Positions 1 to 16,219 of a stretch of DNA of 16,219 nucleotides are shown one piece after another. The notes under the pieces are model-generated. The model worked only from the letters and a program-made list of their open reading frames with translations. It did no database searches and had not been told where the DNA came from. The DNA comes from Chromera velia (lineage: Eukaryota > Sar > Chromeraceae): assembly GCA_018398765.1 (NCBI GenBank), contig JAHBMJ010001566.1, forward strand, positions 2,501 through 18,719. Reading direction: 5' to 3'. Position 1 is the first letter of the stretch. The number at the start of each line of letters is the position of its first letter. Both the position numbers and the translations under genes were made by a program.

Positions 1-9130
<9,130 letters not shown>

Positions 9131-9843
9131 GATGATCATTAGAAAGATATAGAAAGGTATGAAAAGCTCTAACAAAAAGTAGGTTTATCTAGGACAAAGT
9201 GACAACAGATTTTCTTCCAAATATTAAGATAATAATAAAAATAATAACAGATTGAATAATATAGAATAATACTGTAAATTCAGACTCATTCAGTGATAAC
9301 TGGGCCAGGGGCGGTGCAGGGCTAAAGAAGAAGGTACTAGAGAAGGTAGTACATAGGGGATAGGTAACGTTTGAAGTTTCAGCCGCTAAAATCAGATGGT
9401 GGAGACAGATTAAAACTAAAACCCTTTTTGGATTTATTTTTTAGGATAGAATATGATAAGATAGGATTTATATTCCAGGTTGTCCCGCGGTCCACTGCCG
9501 GGCCTCGACTTGCACCATCGAGAGGTCGCTCAGACACTTGCATGCAGATGGAGCGTTTTAGACTAACCCCTCAGGCCTAGGCGTCAAGACCTTTCCTGAC
9601 GCGTCAATTAGTCGATCGATTGAGTTTGTCGAACGAAATCAACTAGGCCATGCTATAGAGAGATCGTTTGTAAAAGGCTCACAACACAAGATCGGAGACG
9701 ATCTATAGTATGCGGATTCAAGCAGTGCCCCTGTCCCCAGGTTTTTCCGTTCACCTTCTTCTTTTGCCCAACTAATTTGGTCTAGCATTGCTACGCACTG
9801 GTGGTTTTCTACTCTGTACATGTTTCTTCTCTTGAAAGATTCT
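9131..9843. other. 3' flank of the ligase gene; no gene recognised
   Basis: AT-rich from 9131 to about 9300, then mixed. It should contain the 3' untranslated region. There is a small ATA-rich stretch at 9221-9272 and a short GCGTCA/TGACGC inverted pair near 9580-9605. I see no coding, RNA or conserved element. The low-coordinate end of the downstream retrotransposon is somewhere here and cannot be placed. Confidence 0.5.
9234..9239 (+). promoter_or_regulatory. Possible polyadenylation signal (AATAAA)
   Basis: AATAAA lies 104 bases after the ligase stop codon in an AT-rich stretch. Position and motif fit a poly(A) signal, but such hexamers are common in AT-rich DNA. Confidence 0.3.
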
Positions 9844-10308
9844 TTATGCCTTTCTGGCAGAAGTTTCTATAAGCTCTTCAGCATTTGTTCTGCAAAGATC
9901 ACCTGTTCTTTTCCTGCATTCCATAAAAACCTTACGCCTGCTCGTAGCTTTGCAAAGGAACAAATCGATGTTACTATCTGCCTCATCCATCAAAAAATGA
10001 AACAGAGCAAGCTTATTGATCTTCTCTTGTCCGTTTGCTTTTGGTGTTTCACTCAGTCTCTTTGCTCTCCCCTCTGACCAGCCTTACACAATTCTGTACA
10101 GACACTCTTCTCTTTCCTGTTCATAGATTGGACATTCCGTTACCATATGCACTTCATCCTCAACCACTCTCACTCCAAAAAGATCTTGGCAGACAGTGCA
10201 GAGCCTTTTTTCCAGAGGGACTTGCTGTCCCCCCCTTAGAGGGATGCGGCCTGCAGTCATAGCAAGCCCCTTCATACCTACTCTGAAAGCTACTCTTCTT
10301 CGATGCAC
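9844..10308 (-). pseudogene. LINE C-terminal zinc knuckle and tail, with an in-frame stop
   Basis: RIPLRGGQQVPLEKRLCTVC, then VEDEVHMVTECPIYEQERE, gives CxxC-x13-H-x4-C, the zf-RVT-type knuckle found at LINE C-termini (g.iPr.eR.C..C....DE.H.l..CP.y...R). A TAA at 10084-10086 interrupts. The same frame then continues for 79 residues (ALFHFLMDEADSNIDLFL and a Lys/Arg-rich end) to a stop at 9844-9846. That tail looks like the usual LINE ending, so the first stop is probably a lesion. Confidence 0.75.
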
Positions 10309-10472
10309 AGACCAAGAAGCAATACCTTAGTAACAAATGGGCGGTCTGCAGAGCTTGCGAGAGTCAACAAAGAGACGAGAAGAGCTCTGTTCATACCTTT
10401 GTCTCTCATATGTTCCTTCTCTTCTTTCGCTCTCCTTCCCCCTAAACAGCCAAAGGTTGAGCCTGTTTTCAT
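10290..10472 (-). pseudogene. Possible LINE fragment between thumb and zinc knuckle
   Basis: An open minus-strand stretch of 60 residues (ALLVSLLTLASSADRPFVTKVL) in the expected position between the thumb and the C-terminal knuckle, in a different frame from both. There is no diagnostic motif; it is assigned by position only. Confidence 0.3.
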
Positions 10473-10623
10473 TTTTTGTCCTGACGTGTATAGCAGACAT
10501 GTTTGTTTGTCTTTCTAGTCTTCTTCTCTCCCTTCTTGACCTCTCTCTAATATCTACCTCTATTCTTTCTTTCCATACTCTTTTTATTCGTTTTTGCAGA
10601 TCGTTTTTCTTTATTCCCCCAAG

Positions 10624-11616
10624 TCACTCCATTATTTTTGCCGTCCTTTGTGCCGCAGGTTGCCTCCCTGCTGCTGCAGGGTCTCTCTGAATGGAAAACG
10701 GATGCCTTCCCCCCACAAAAAAAATGATGAAAAGGATTCTCATACAGTTATGAAGATGAAGGAAGAAATGATAGGGATGAAAAGAAACTCCTGCCAGTTC
10801 ACTGTCTACTCCTTCCTTTATTGCTATTTTCAATGCATGCCATACAGGTGTCCCATTCTTCTTTCTGAAAGCCGCATCGATCCAGTAAAGAGTACGCAGG
10901 GCAACCAACAATAAAATAGGGACAAAACCCGCTTCAAGCAGGACCGTCTGGGCACTTTCTTTCTCTCTCAAGCGCAAAACCCAACAGACAAAGGATCTTT
11001 GTATCCTGTCAAACTTATCTGCTGCTTCTGTAGGATATGTATACACTTCGCATCCATACAACCACACTTCTTTCACTGTCTGTCTGAACCATTCAAAAAC
11101 AGTTGCAGGAGGGATCTCCCCAGCAGAGGCGATCTTTCCCTTCAGCATATTCATTGCTTTCTTCGCTTTGCTTTGTCTTTCTTCTATTATGGCTGTTAGA
11201 GAACAGTTTTTGTCGAGCAGCAGACCAAGGAAACGTTGTGTCACTGAGTTAGCTTGCGGCAAAGGCTTTCCACCAAGAGAGAAAGTGTGCTTGTTCTGTC
11301 TGTAGGCAGTTCCCATTTCCTCTCCCCTTCCCCTCCTACTAAATCTCTCTAACTGATCTCGAAGCAGGAAGAACATCCAGACAGATTTGTCAGAGATGGG
11401 AAGTTCTCTGATCTGTGCATACGTATCTACTGTGGCAAGAAGTCTGTGCAGGAGAATCGCACCGAGGGCTTTGACATACACATCATCTGAGTACTGTCCT
11501 GTAGGGAAAGGATGAGAGACCTCTCTCCCGTCCGGGCCGAGAAGGATGATTATTGATCGGTCCATTTCCCCTCCCTCCCATAATATTTCCAGTAGCAAGT
11601 TCGTCTTCCAGATCAT
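10624..11616 (-). pseudogene. LINE reverse transcriptase fragment: Y-S-D-D palm motif and thumb
   Basis: GQYSDDVYV carries the two catalytic Asp codons at 11482-11487 (most LINEs have F/Y-A-D-D). The thumb follows: FLGLLLDKNCSLTAIIEERQ, SKAKKAMNMLKG, VWLYGCEVY and FDRIQRSFVCWVLRL, equivalent to YLG..LD..lsf..HI....KA.k.l..L, vl.YG.evW and ld.lqr...r.iL. From about 10760 downward the homology fades. Confidence 0.85.
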
Positions 11617-11788
11617 TTATGTACGAAAAGAAGATTGATAGCCCCTCTGGCCCTCCTTGCTTTGAGCCTTTTTTCTCTCTGAACCAACCCTTTGACCCCT
11701 TCACTCTGGCTCTGACTCGTATAACAGAGTCATATACCCATTTTATTGTCTGCTTGCTCAAACCGTGCCTCTCTAACTGTACTTTCAA
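11483..11788 (-). pseudogene. LINE reverse transcriptase fragment: palm before the catalytic motif
   Basis: LERHGLSKQTIKWVYDSVIRVRARV, then KQGGPEGLSIFFSYINDLEDEL, matches the RT block L...GL...li.wi......R...V and the conserved QGSPLSPLLF.LYINDL. P-Q-G-S has changed to K-Q-G-G. The frame leaves the homology after about 11590 and the next block continues one frame over. Confidence 0.85.
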
Positions 11789-12119
11789 TCAGGTATGTGA
11801 AATTTTGTCAAAAGCTCAAGTAAAGTGTATAAAAGTAACCAGCAAGTCTCTTCCGTATCTCACAATGCTTTGAAAGAGAAGGAAAATGGCATCCGCTGTC
11901 CTTGTATTCTTTTTATATGCAAATTAGAAGGGGCTTTTCTTCTTTCTGCCTTCTTTGTCCATTACCCCCCTCATGACAAGTTCCCCACGCAGAGGGCCAC
12001 TCTTTGGAATTGCTGACGCAACTTTGAAGATGAATGTTTTGGATGCCTTTCAGGGTGCTTTAAGGTCTGCCTGGCTTTGGGATGGCTGAGACAGGCAGGT
12101 TATTCCATCCTTCAGGCCA

Positions 12120-12411
12120 TCATGCATAATGCCACGAAACAGAAAGAAGCCAAACAAAACAAAGAACAAATTTATTCATATCACACAGCGTCTGCAGAAC
12201 TGCGGGTGGCATTCCATCTTTCCTAGCTGCCTTTTTTGGCTTCCCTGCTTGCTGTATTGCCTCTTTTACTTGCTTCTCCCCTATTTCTGGCATTTTTTCT
12301 GCTGGAAGCAAATCGCATGCAGTGAGAAGGCGTTCCAAGTCCTCGGGACTGAAATAACTTACTTCACCATCTGTCTCATCATTCTTGTATTGTTCTTCTA
12401 GTAGAGCGTTT
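12120..12411 (-). pseudogene. LINE reverse transcriptase fragment: N-terminal fingers
   Basis: EIGEKQVKEAIQQAGKPKKA followed by ARKDGMPPAVLQTL matches the RT start pattern (EEV..AL...KPGKAPGPDGIPAEVLK). The frame is open upstream to about 12411 (YFSPEDLERLLTACDLLP). It runs into unrelated residues after QTL, so a frameshift or lesion lies near 12190-12210. Downstream to 11790, fragments such as WNNLPVSAIPKPG remain in broken frames. Confidence 0.75.
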
Positions 12412-12485
12412 ATTTTGTCTGGTTCTCATAGAAAGCTGTCTTTCTGTTTGATTTTTTTCTTCTAGTTTAGCCTTCTTTAAACGTT

Positions 12486-12761
12486 CTATCCACCACCAGG
12501 CTCCTTCATTTCCTCCATAATCCTCTCTATCCTTCTGATTCTCTCCTGCTGTTGCATTCGTCTCTTTATCTGTCTCCTTCTCTTTAACACAGCCTTCATC
12601 TCTTCTTTTGCTCTCTGAAATTCTATTTCCAACTCTCCACTCCCCTGTGTGCTCATTTTTCCTTTCACCTTCTTCATTTTCTCTGCCGCTTTACTCTCCT
12701 CCTTCTTTGCCTTCTTTTCTGCTCTTCGGATGATTTGTTCAGGGGAGTCGTCCTTTATCAC
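12486..12761 (-). pseudogene. LINE ORF2 fragment: charged linker before the reverse transcriptase
   Basis: Encodes 91 very Lys/Arg/Glu-rich residues (EQIIRRAEKKAKKEES, KEEMKAVLKRRRQIKRR) likely to form coiled coil. Such a segment commonly precedes the RT domain in LINEs. There is no specific motif; assignment rests on position and strand. Confidence 0.5.
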
Positions 12762-13503
12762 CTTTAATGAAAAAAAGATCCTCTTATTGATCTAGTTATT
12801 GATCTTTTTCAAAAAACAGTTTAAAATAAAGCCTTTAAGTTAGCTTTAACTTTTTTTAAAAAAAAGCCCTTCTATGATTATGACTATGACGCACTATCAT
12901 TATCTATATCCAGAGCTAGCTGGATTCTGCTAACGTTAGGCACTGCCAGGGAAAAGTTATTATTTTTTAGGATGCGACGCTATACTGCCTTAATGAACAC
13001 TTTAAATCAAAAGCTTCAACTATAACTATGACACGCCATCGTCATCCATATCCACTGTATTATCCAGAGCTAGTTGGATTCTTCTAACGTTAGGCAGGAG
13101 GTAACTAACTGACTGTACTGATAATTGAAACTTTTATACTAGAAAATGACTTTTAATTTTCTATGTATTACACTAAATTTTATATAAAAAACTAAGTCTT
13201 TAAAGCACTTAGAATGATCCTATTTATTGTTTCTTACCTGCATGAAAGTATGAACAACTTTTAAAGATAAGGTTTAATGGGTTTGTGGTGTGTATGTTGG
13301 AAATTGTTGGACGTGAGTGAGGTGAAAGAGTTTAACTTATAGTATATTGATATGTCGGGGAATGATTGCAGACTCTGCAGGCATGTGACAATGCGCAGTG
13401 TAATGCACAAACAAGCTAACTTTTACTTCTAATGGAATACGCCGAATCTGCACACTGATGTAAGGAGGGAGTACACAGTGGGCAATCCCCATGAAAGGTA
13501 AGA
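12762..13503. other. AT-rich intergenic stretch with no gene recognised
   Basis: Poly-A/T-rich DNA with short runs (GATCTNNTTATTGATC near 12778-12808) and one imperfect direct duplication, listed separately. There are no long ORFs and no tRNA-like or other RNA structure I can support. Confidence 0.5.
12877..13096 (+). repeat. Imperfect direct duplication of about 65-75 bases
   Basis: The block at about 12877-12942 (ctatgac...ccagagctagctggattct...taacgttaggca) recurs at about 13021-13096 with substitutions and an extra stretch of about 11 bases before ccagagctag. Both copies end in ctaacgttaggca. The spacer is about 80 bases. The origin is unknown; it could be a duplicated fragment of an older element. 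Confidence 0.8.
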
Positions 13504-13983
13504 ATGAATGTCCGCAAACAGATCTACCAATTTGACACCTATAGAAAGCAGTTCAACCAAACAAAATTTAATGTTGAGCACTATGACCGTGCAAGAGGTA
13601 AATGCTTAGCTTCTGAAAGCCTGATCGATCCATGGCCTCTAGCCAGAGGGCCTTGCCCACGACCGGCCATCATAGCATTCTTATTTTTTCTGGGTGAGGC
13701 CCGGCACTGGTCACTGGGTCTTAGTCCACCCAGGAGCCCTACCTCCAAATTCTCATGCAAACAAGAGCTGCACCTCACTCCCACAATTTCAGATCACCCG
13801 AGATTACCAGCCGTAATGCTTCCTTACGAAACCCAAGCACCAACAAACGGTCCTCTGAGAAAGGCTCAGTGTGACCTGCAGCACAGATATGCAAAAATTC
13901 AGAAAGTGGCTCACCTTCTAGCCACCCAGAGCTGGCCCCCTCATCCAGAAAGCCTTTCCAGCTCCTCATCTAGAGCTTGTTAG
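13504..13983 (+). CDS. Unrecognised ORF of 159 residues, doubtful
   Basis: Open from ATG at 13504 to TAG at 13981-13983. It starts MNVRKQIYQFDTYRKQ, then has Pro/Leu-rich stretches and a Ser-rich end. I recognise no domain, membrane segment or signal peptide with confidence. No splice sites or neighbours support it. It could be a chance ORF or a remnant of a mobile element. Bases 13984-14487 hold nothing further that I can identify. Confidence 0.15.
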   Translation: MNVRKQIYQFDTYRKQFNQTKFNVEHYDRARGKCLASESLIDPWPLARGPCPRPAIIAFLFFLGEARHWSLGLSPPRSPTSKFSCKQELHLTPTISDHPRLPAVMLPYETQAPTNGPLRKAQCDLQHRYAKIQKVAHLLATQSWPPHPESLSSSSSRAC

Positions 13984-14487
13984 AGCGCACATACGGAAGG
14001 GATTCAATGGAAGCTTTACCGGGGCAACTTCGTAGGCTCTTTTTCGTGGAGACGGGCCGTGCCCTTCATGATGGAAGATCGAAATTACCCTCTCAGGGCA
14101 ACCAGTAGAGTGAATGTCATAATTTAAAACCCAAGAAAAAGCAAAGAAGCCAATCCTCTGGGCTTTCGATAAAGCCTACTTTCATCGCTGGAGAGCAAGT
14201 CTGTGTGATGGAAGAGAGGCGGCACTAGGTCATGCTCTGATCGACTTGAAACATTCGACGGAAAGCCGATTTTGGGAGCCGATTTTAGATCGGCCAACCA
14301 TGTGACGGCCCCGGAAGGCAAGCTACGCGTTGCGAGCCAGGGCCCGGCCGGCCACCAAGGCCAAAAAGCACTTCCCGGCTGCGCGCTGACCCATGCATCA
14401 AAATGCTGATCTGAAAAATTCTCAGTCAGGTCTTCAGAAAGTTCTCCTCCACTCAGAAAGTCGGGTCAACAGAATGGGCTTCTATCC

Positions 14488-14549
14488 ACAAAATCTCGTT
14501 GTCAAGCATTCCATTGGATTGTATTGGAAGGCTTGACAACGACAAAATC
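14488..14549. mobile_element. 46-bp palindromic insertion flanked by 8-bp direct repeats
   Basis: Arms cgttgtcaagcattcca (14497-14513) and tggaaggcttgacaacg (14525-14541) pair over 17 bases with one mismatch around an 11-base loop. The octamer acaaaatc flanks it directly at 14488-14495 and 14542-14549. A perfect 8-bp duplication around terminal inverted repeats resembles a hAT-type target-site duplication around a minimal element. It could also be a hairpin plus chance repeat. Confidence 0.5.
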
Positions 14550-14591
14550 GTGTTTAGCTTTTTATTCCAGAACCTCATTTTTGGAGGGGTT

Positions 14592-14627
14592 ACAGATTCC
14601 GGGGTTTTTTCCTCCTCCGGTATCTGT
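14592..14627. repeat. Small hairpin
   Basis: Arms acagattccgg (14592-14602) and ccggtatctgt (14617-14627), 11 base pairs with one mismatch and a 14-base loop. It is near two other inverted repeats. Function unknown; not a clear terminator because the gene context is absent. Confidence 0.5.
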
Positions 14628-14765
14628 GTTGGCTGGACACCTCTGGTTACTCGTGGGAGTGGTTGCCTTGGTGCAAAGGAGTTGTCCGATAACTAGAAGG
14701 GTTGGCGGACTGGTTTGGATCGCTCAATCAGGTCAGTTCGTTTTGTGTCGTTCCACCAGCAACAA

Positions 14766-14943
14766 GGGGGGGTGGACCCTCTCGCAAGGGTATGAAGCGG
14801 CCCAATTTCGTACCCCTGGTGGAGGGGGGGGGTCTGACCTGCTCTGCAGGTTTGCGTCCAAAACACTCCTAGACATATTTTGGACGCAAACCTGCAGAGC
14901 AGGTCGGACCCCCCGTACCCCTGCGAGAGGGTCCACCCCCCCC
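14766..14943. repeat. Foldback element of about 180 bp with nested inverted repeats
   Basis: The inner stem pairs 14826-14863 with 14878-14914 (about 38 bases, essentially one mismatch) around a 14-base loop. The outer stem pairs 14766-14792 with about 14915-14943 (about 27 bases, two mismatches). An unpaired stretch of about 33 bases (14793-14825) lies only in the left arm. The stem tips are G-runs on the left and C-runs on the right. The stem itself contains the palindrome cctgctctgcagg. This is typical of a MITE or foldback transposon. No clear target duplication is seen. Confidence 0.85.
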
Positions 14944-14978
14944 TCCCAGTGAGGGAATTGAAAAAATCTTGTTTGCAG

Positions 14979-15022
14979 AGATGAGCCTTCTTGATGCATG
15001 CAGAAGGCTTTGTACGATGTCT
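14979..15022 (+). CDS. Possible exon of an unrecognised gene
   Basis: Flanked by a strong acceptor (cttgtttgcag) and donor (gtgagt). The only frame open throughout has AG then ATG at 14981 and reads MSLLDACRRLCTMS, ending in phase 0. No homology recognised. It would join the candidate exon at 15161. Confidence 0.2.
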
Positions 15023-15160
15023 GTGAGTGTTCCTGTGTGGCTGCAACCTGGTCATTGTGGTTTCTGAATGACTGACCGGTCTGCCCTCGGCAAGGCACAA
15101 AACTGCTGTCTCCCTTTGCGTGTGTTGCTCACCCCTGCCCCCTTTCTCTGCTCTTTGCAG

Positions 15161-15223
15161 GTCATAAATCTCCTTCCAAAGACTTTTGTTTTGTGTTCCA
15201 GTCCATCTTCGAGTCCCTCAGAG
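15161..15223 (+). CDS. Possible second exon of the same unrecognised gene
   Basis: Acceptor tctgctctttgcag with a pyrimidine tract and donor gtaagt make this 63-base segment look like an exon. In phase with the previous candidate it reads VINLLPKTFVLCSSPSSSPSE. A further acceptor (tttctgcag, exon from 16158) would add VAFTGVHV and a TGA at 16182-16184, making the minisatellite intronic. All of this rests on splice signals only. Confidence 0.2.
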
Positions 15224-15304
15224 GTAAGTCTGTGCATTTTCGTTATGGCCACAGTCTTCAGACTGTGAAAAGGAGCAGCGCCCCTATGTGTCAAGCCTGT
15301 ATTT

Positions 15305-16050
15305 TTTTCTACCTGCCTGACTGCCTCCAAAATTTTGCCCTTCTTGCCTGCTTGACTGCCCTCTAGTTTTCGGCCTTTCTGTCTAGCTAAATGGCTTCCC
15401 AATTTCGGCCTTTCCGCCCGCCCTATTGCCTTCCGAATTTCAGCCTTCGCCGCACTCCCAATTTTGGTCTTCCTGCCTGCCCGATTGCCTTCCGAATTTT
15501 GGCCTTTTTACCTGCCTGACTGCCTTCCAGAGTTTTGTATTCCTGCCATGCTGACTGCTTTCCGATTTTGGCCTTCTTGCCTGCCTGACTGCCCTCCAAA
15601 TTTCGGTCTTTCTGTCTGTCTCAATGCTTTCCAAATTTCAGCCTTTCTGTCTGCCTGACTGACTTTGCAATTTCGGCCTTCCTGCCTGTCCGGTTGCCTT
15701 TCCAATTTTGGCTTTCCTGCCTGCCTGATTGCCTTCCCTATTTTGGCCTTCTTTCCTGCCCAAGTTTCCTCCTAACGCTTCCTAATTTCGGTCATCCTGC
15801 TTGCTCGATGGCCTTCCCAATTTTGTTCTTCCTGCTGGCCCGACTGTCTTCCCAAGTTCGGCCTTCTTGTATGTCTGACTGCCTCCCAGAGTTCGTTCTT
15901 TCTGCCTATATGCTTGCCTTCCAATTTCGGTCTTCTTGGCGGCCTGACTGCCTTCCAATTTTGGCCTTCCTGCCCGCCTGATTGCCTTCCCGATTTCGGC
16001 CTTCCTGCCCGTCCGATTGCTTTCCCAATTTCGGTCTTCCTGCTTTCATG
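15305..16050. repeat. Degenerate ~35-bp minisatellite, about 21 copies
   Basis: The plus strand repeats a unit like aatttcggccttcctgcctg + cctgactgccttccc, with 34-36 bases between successive aatttcgg/aattttgg blocks. Copies differ by many substitutions. The inner CCTG/CCTGACTG tetramers suggest growth from a tetranucleotide. Because 35 is not a multiple of three, copies are read in rotating frames, and both strands stay open for about 60-95 codons without being genes. Confidence 0.9.
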
Positions 16051-16198
16051 TATCATTCTGATGCAAATTAAAGATACAGGTTGTGTTTACATGCATGCTT
16101 TTATGTGTATTCTAGCGATTCGACTGACTTTCTGTTTATGTGCACGTATTTCTGCAGGTGGCGTTCACGGGTGTGCATGTTTGATATATACTGAGATG

Positions 16199-16219
16199 CC
16201 CCCCCCCCCCCCCCCCCCC
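16199..16219. repeat. Terminal C homopolymer at the window edge
   Basis: Twenty-one C residues to the last base. A homopolymer at the very end suggests a contig or gap boundary, not a biological feature. Confidence 0.9.

Larger units (their letters stand above)
9844..12761 (-). mobile_element. Decayed non-LTR retrotransposon (LINE), 5'-truncated
   Basis: Read on the minus strand, five segments in changing frames give, in the right order, the parts of a LINE ORF2: charged linker (12761-12486), reverse transcriptase fingers (about 12411-12120), palm (11788-11483 and the Y-S-D-D at 11493-11482), thumb (11480 to about 10700), and a C-terminal CxxC-H-C knuckle with tail (10308-9844). No endonuclease domain is seen beyond 12761, where the DNA turns AT-rich. 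This fits 5' truncation, which is usual for LINE copies. Frame changes and stops show it is dead. The clade cannot be named from this alone. Confidence 0.85.

Noticed and set aside
15052-16056. Several 60-116 residue ORFs on both strands rich in RQEGQNWKAVRQ-like strings
   Set aside because: The 35-bp minisatellite lacks stops in most frames; copies are read in rotating frames, so these are not genes.
16199-16219. C homopolymer as a telomere or functional tract
   Set aside because: A pure C run at the very edge of the window is more likely a sequencing or gap boundary; no telomere-like unit is present.
9131-16219. tRNA, rRNA, CRISPR array or bacterial-type operon
   Set aside because: No cloverleaf, rRNA core, spacer-repeat array or Shine-Dalgarno-linked ORFs were seen; the tandem repeats have no unique spacers.

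Overview
This is eukaryotic nuclear DNA, probably from a protist with long, repeat-rich introns (an alveolate or other alga is possible, but the sequence cannot settle this). Evidence: one gene is split by 13 GT-AG introns. Its homologies join only across those introns. Low-complexity DNA ((GT)n, (GTCN)n, minisatellites) is abundant, and a decayed non-LTR retrotransposon lies downstream.

Bases 1-9130 (+ strand) hold the 3' part of one large gene. I resolve 14 coding exons (1-79, 342-443, 730-856, 1212-3110, 3371-3492, 4227-4332, 4677-5771, 6069-6375, 6782-6909, 7184-7318, 7512-7689, 7950-8050, 8479-8529, 8929-9130). Their lengths sum to 4632 bases, an open frame of 1543 residues plus a stop. 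Exons 1-3 encode the end of an SNM1/PSO2/Artemis-type beta-CASP nuclease (DRMBL region). Exon 4 is mostly a roughly 500-residue disordered linker with PCNA-box-like, SUMO-interaction-like and basic motifs. Exons 4-14 encode a complete LIG1-family ATP-dependent DNA ligase with motifs I to VI. The order nuclease-linker-ligase is that of plant DNA ligase VI (LIG6). Most introns start with GTC, and several donors sit at the first unit of a (GTCN)n repeat. Intron 5 carries seven copies of a 42-bp repeat and intron 13 a GT tract of about 260 bp.

Bases 9131-9843 are AT-rich 3' flank with a possible polyadenylation signal and no recognised gene. Bases 9844 to about 12761 (- strand) are a 5'-truncated, frameshifted LINE: linker, reverse transcriptase fingers, palm with a Y-S-D-D motif, thumb, and a CxxC-H-C zinc knuckle. 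Bases 12762-14480 are AT-rich to mixed DNA with one imperfect direct duplication and an unrecognised 159-residue ORF.

Bases 14488-16219 are structured repeat DNA: a 46-bp palindromic insertion with 8-bp flanking direct repeats, a second small hairpin, a foldback of about 180 bp, two possible exons with strong splice signals, and a roughly 35-bp minisatellite from about 15305 to 16050. The window ends in a run of C that looks like a sequence edge.

Functionally the window is dominated by one protein that would couple 5' DNA-end or crosslink processing to nick sealing. The remainder is transposon debris and repeats.
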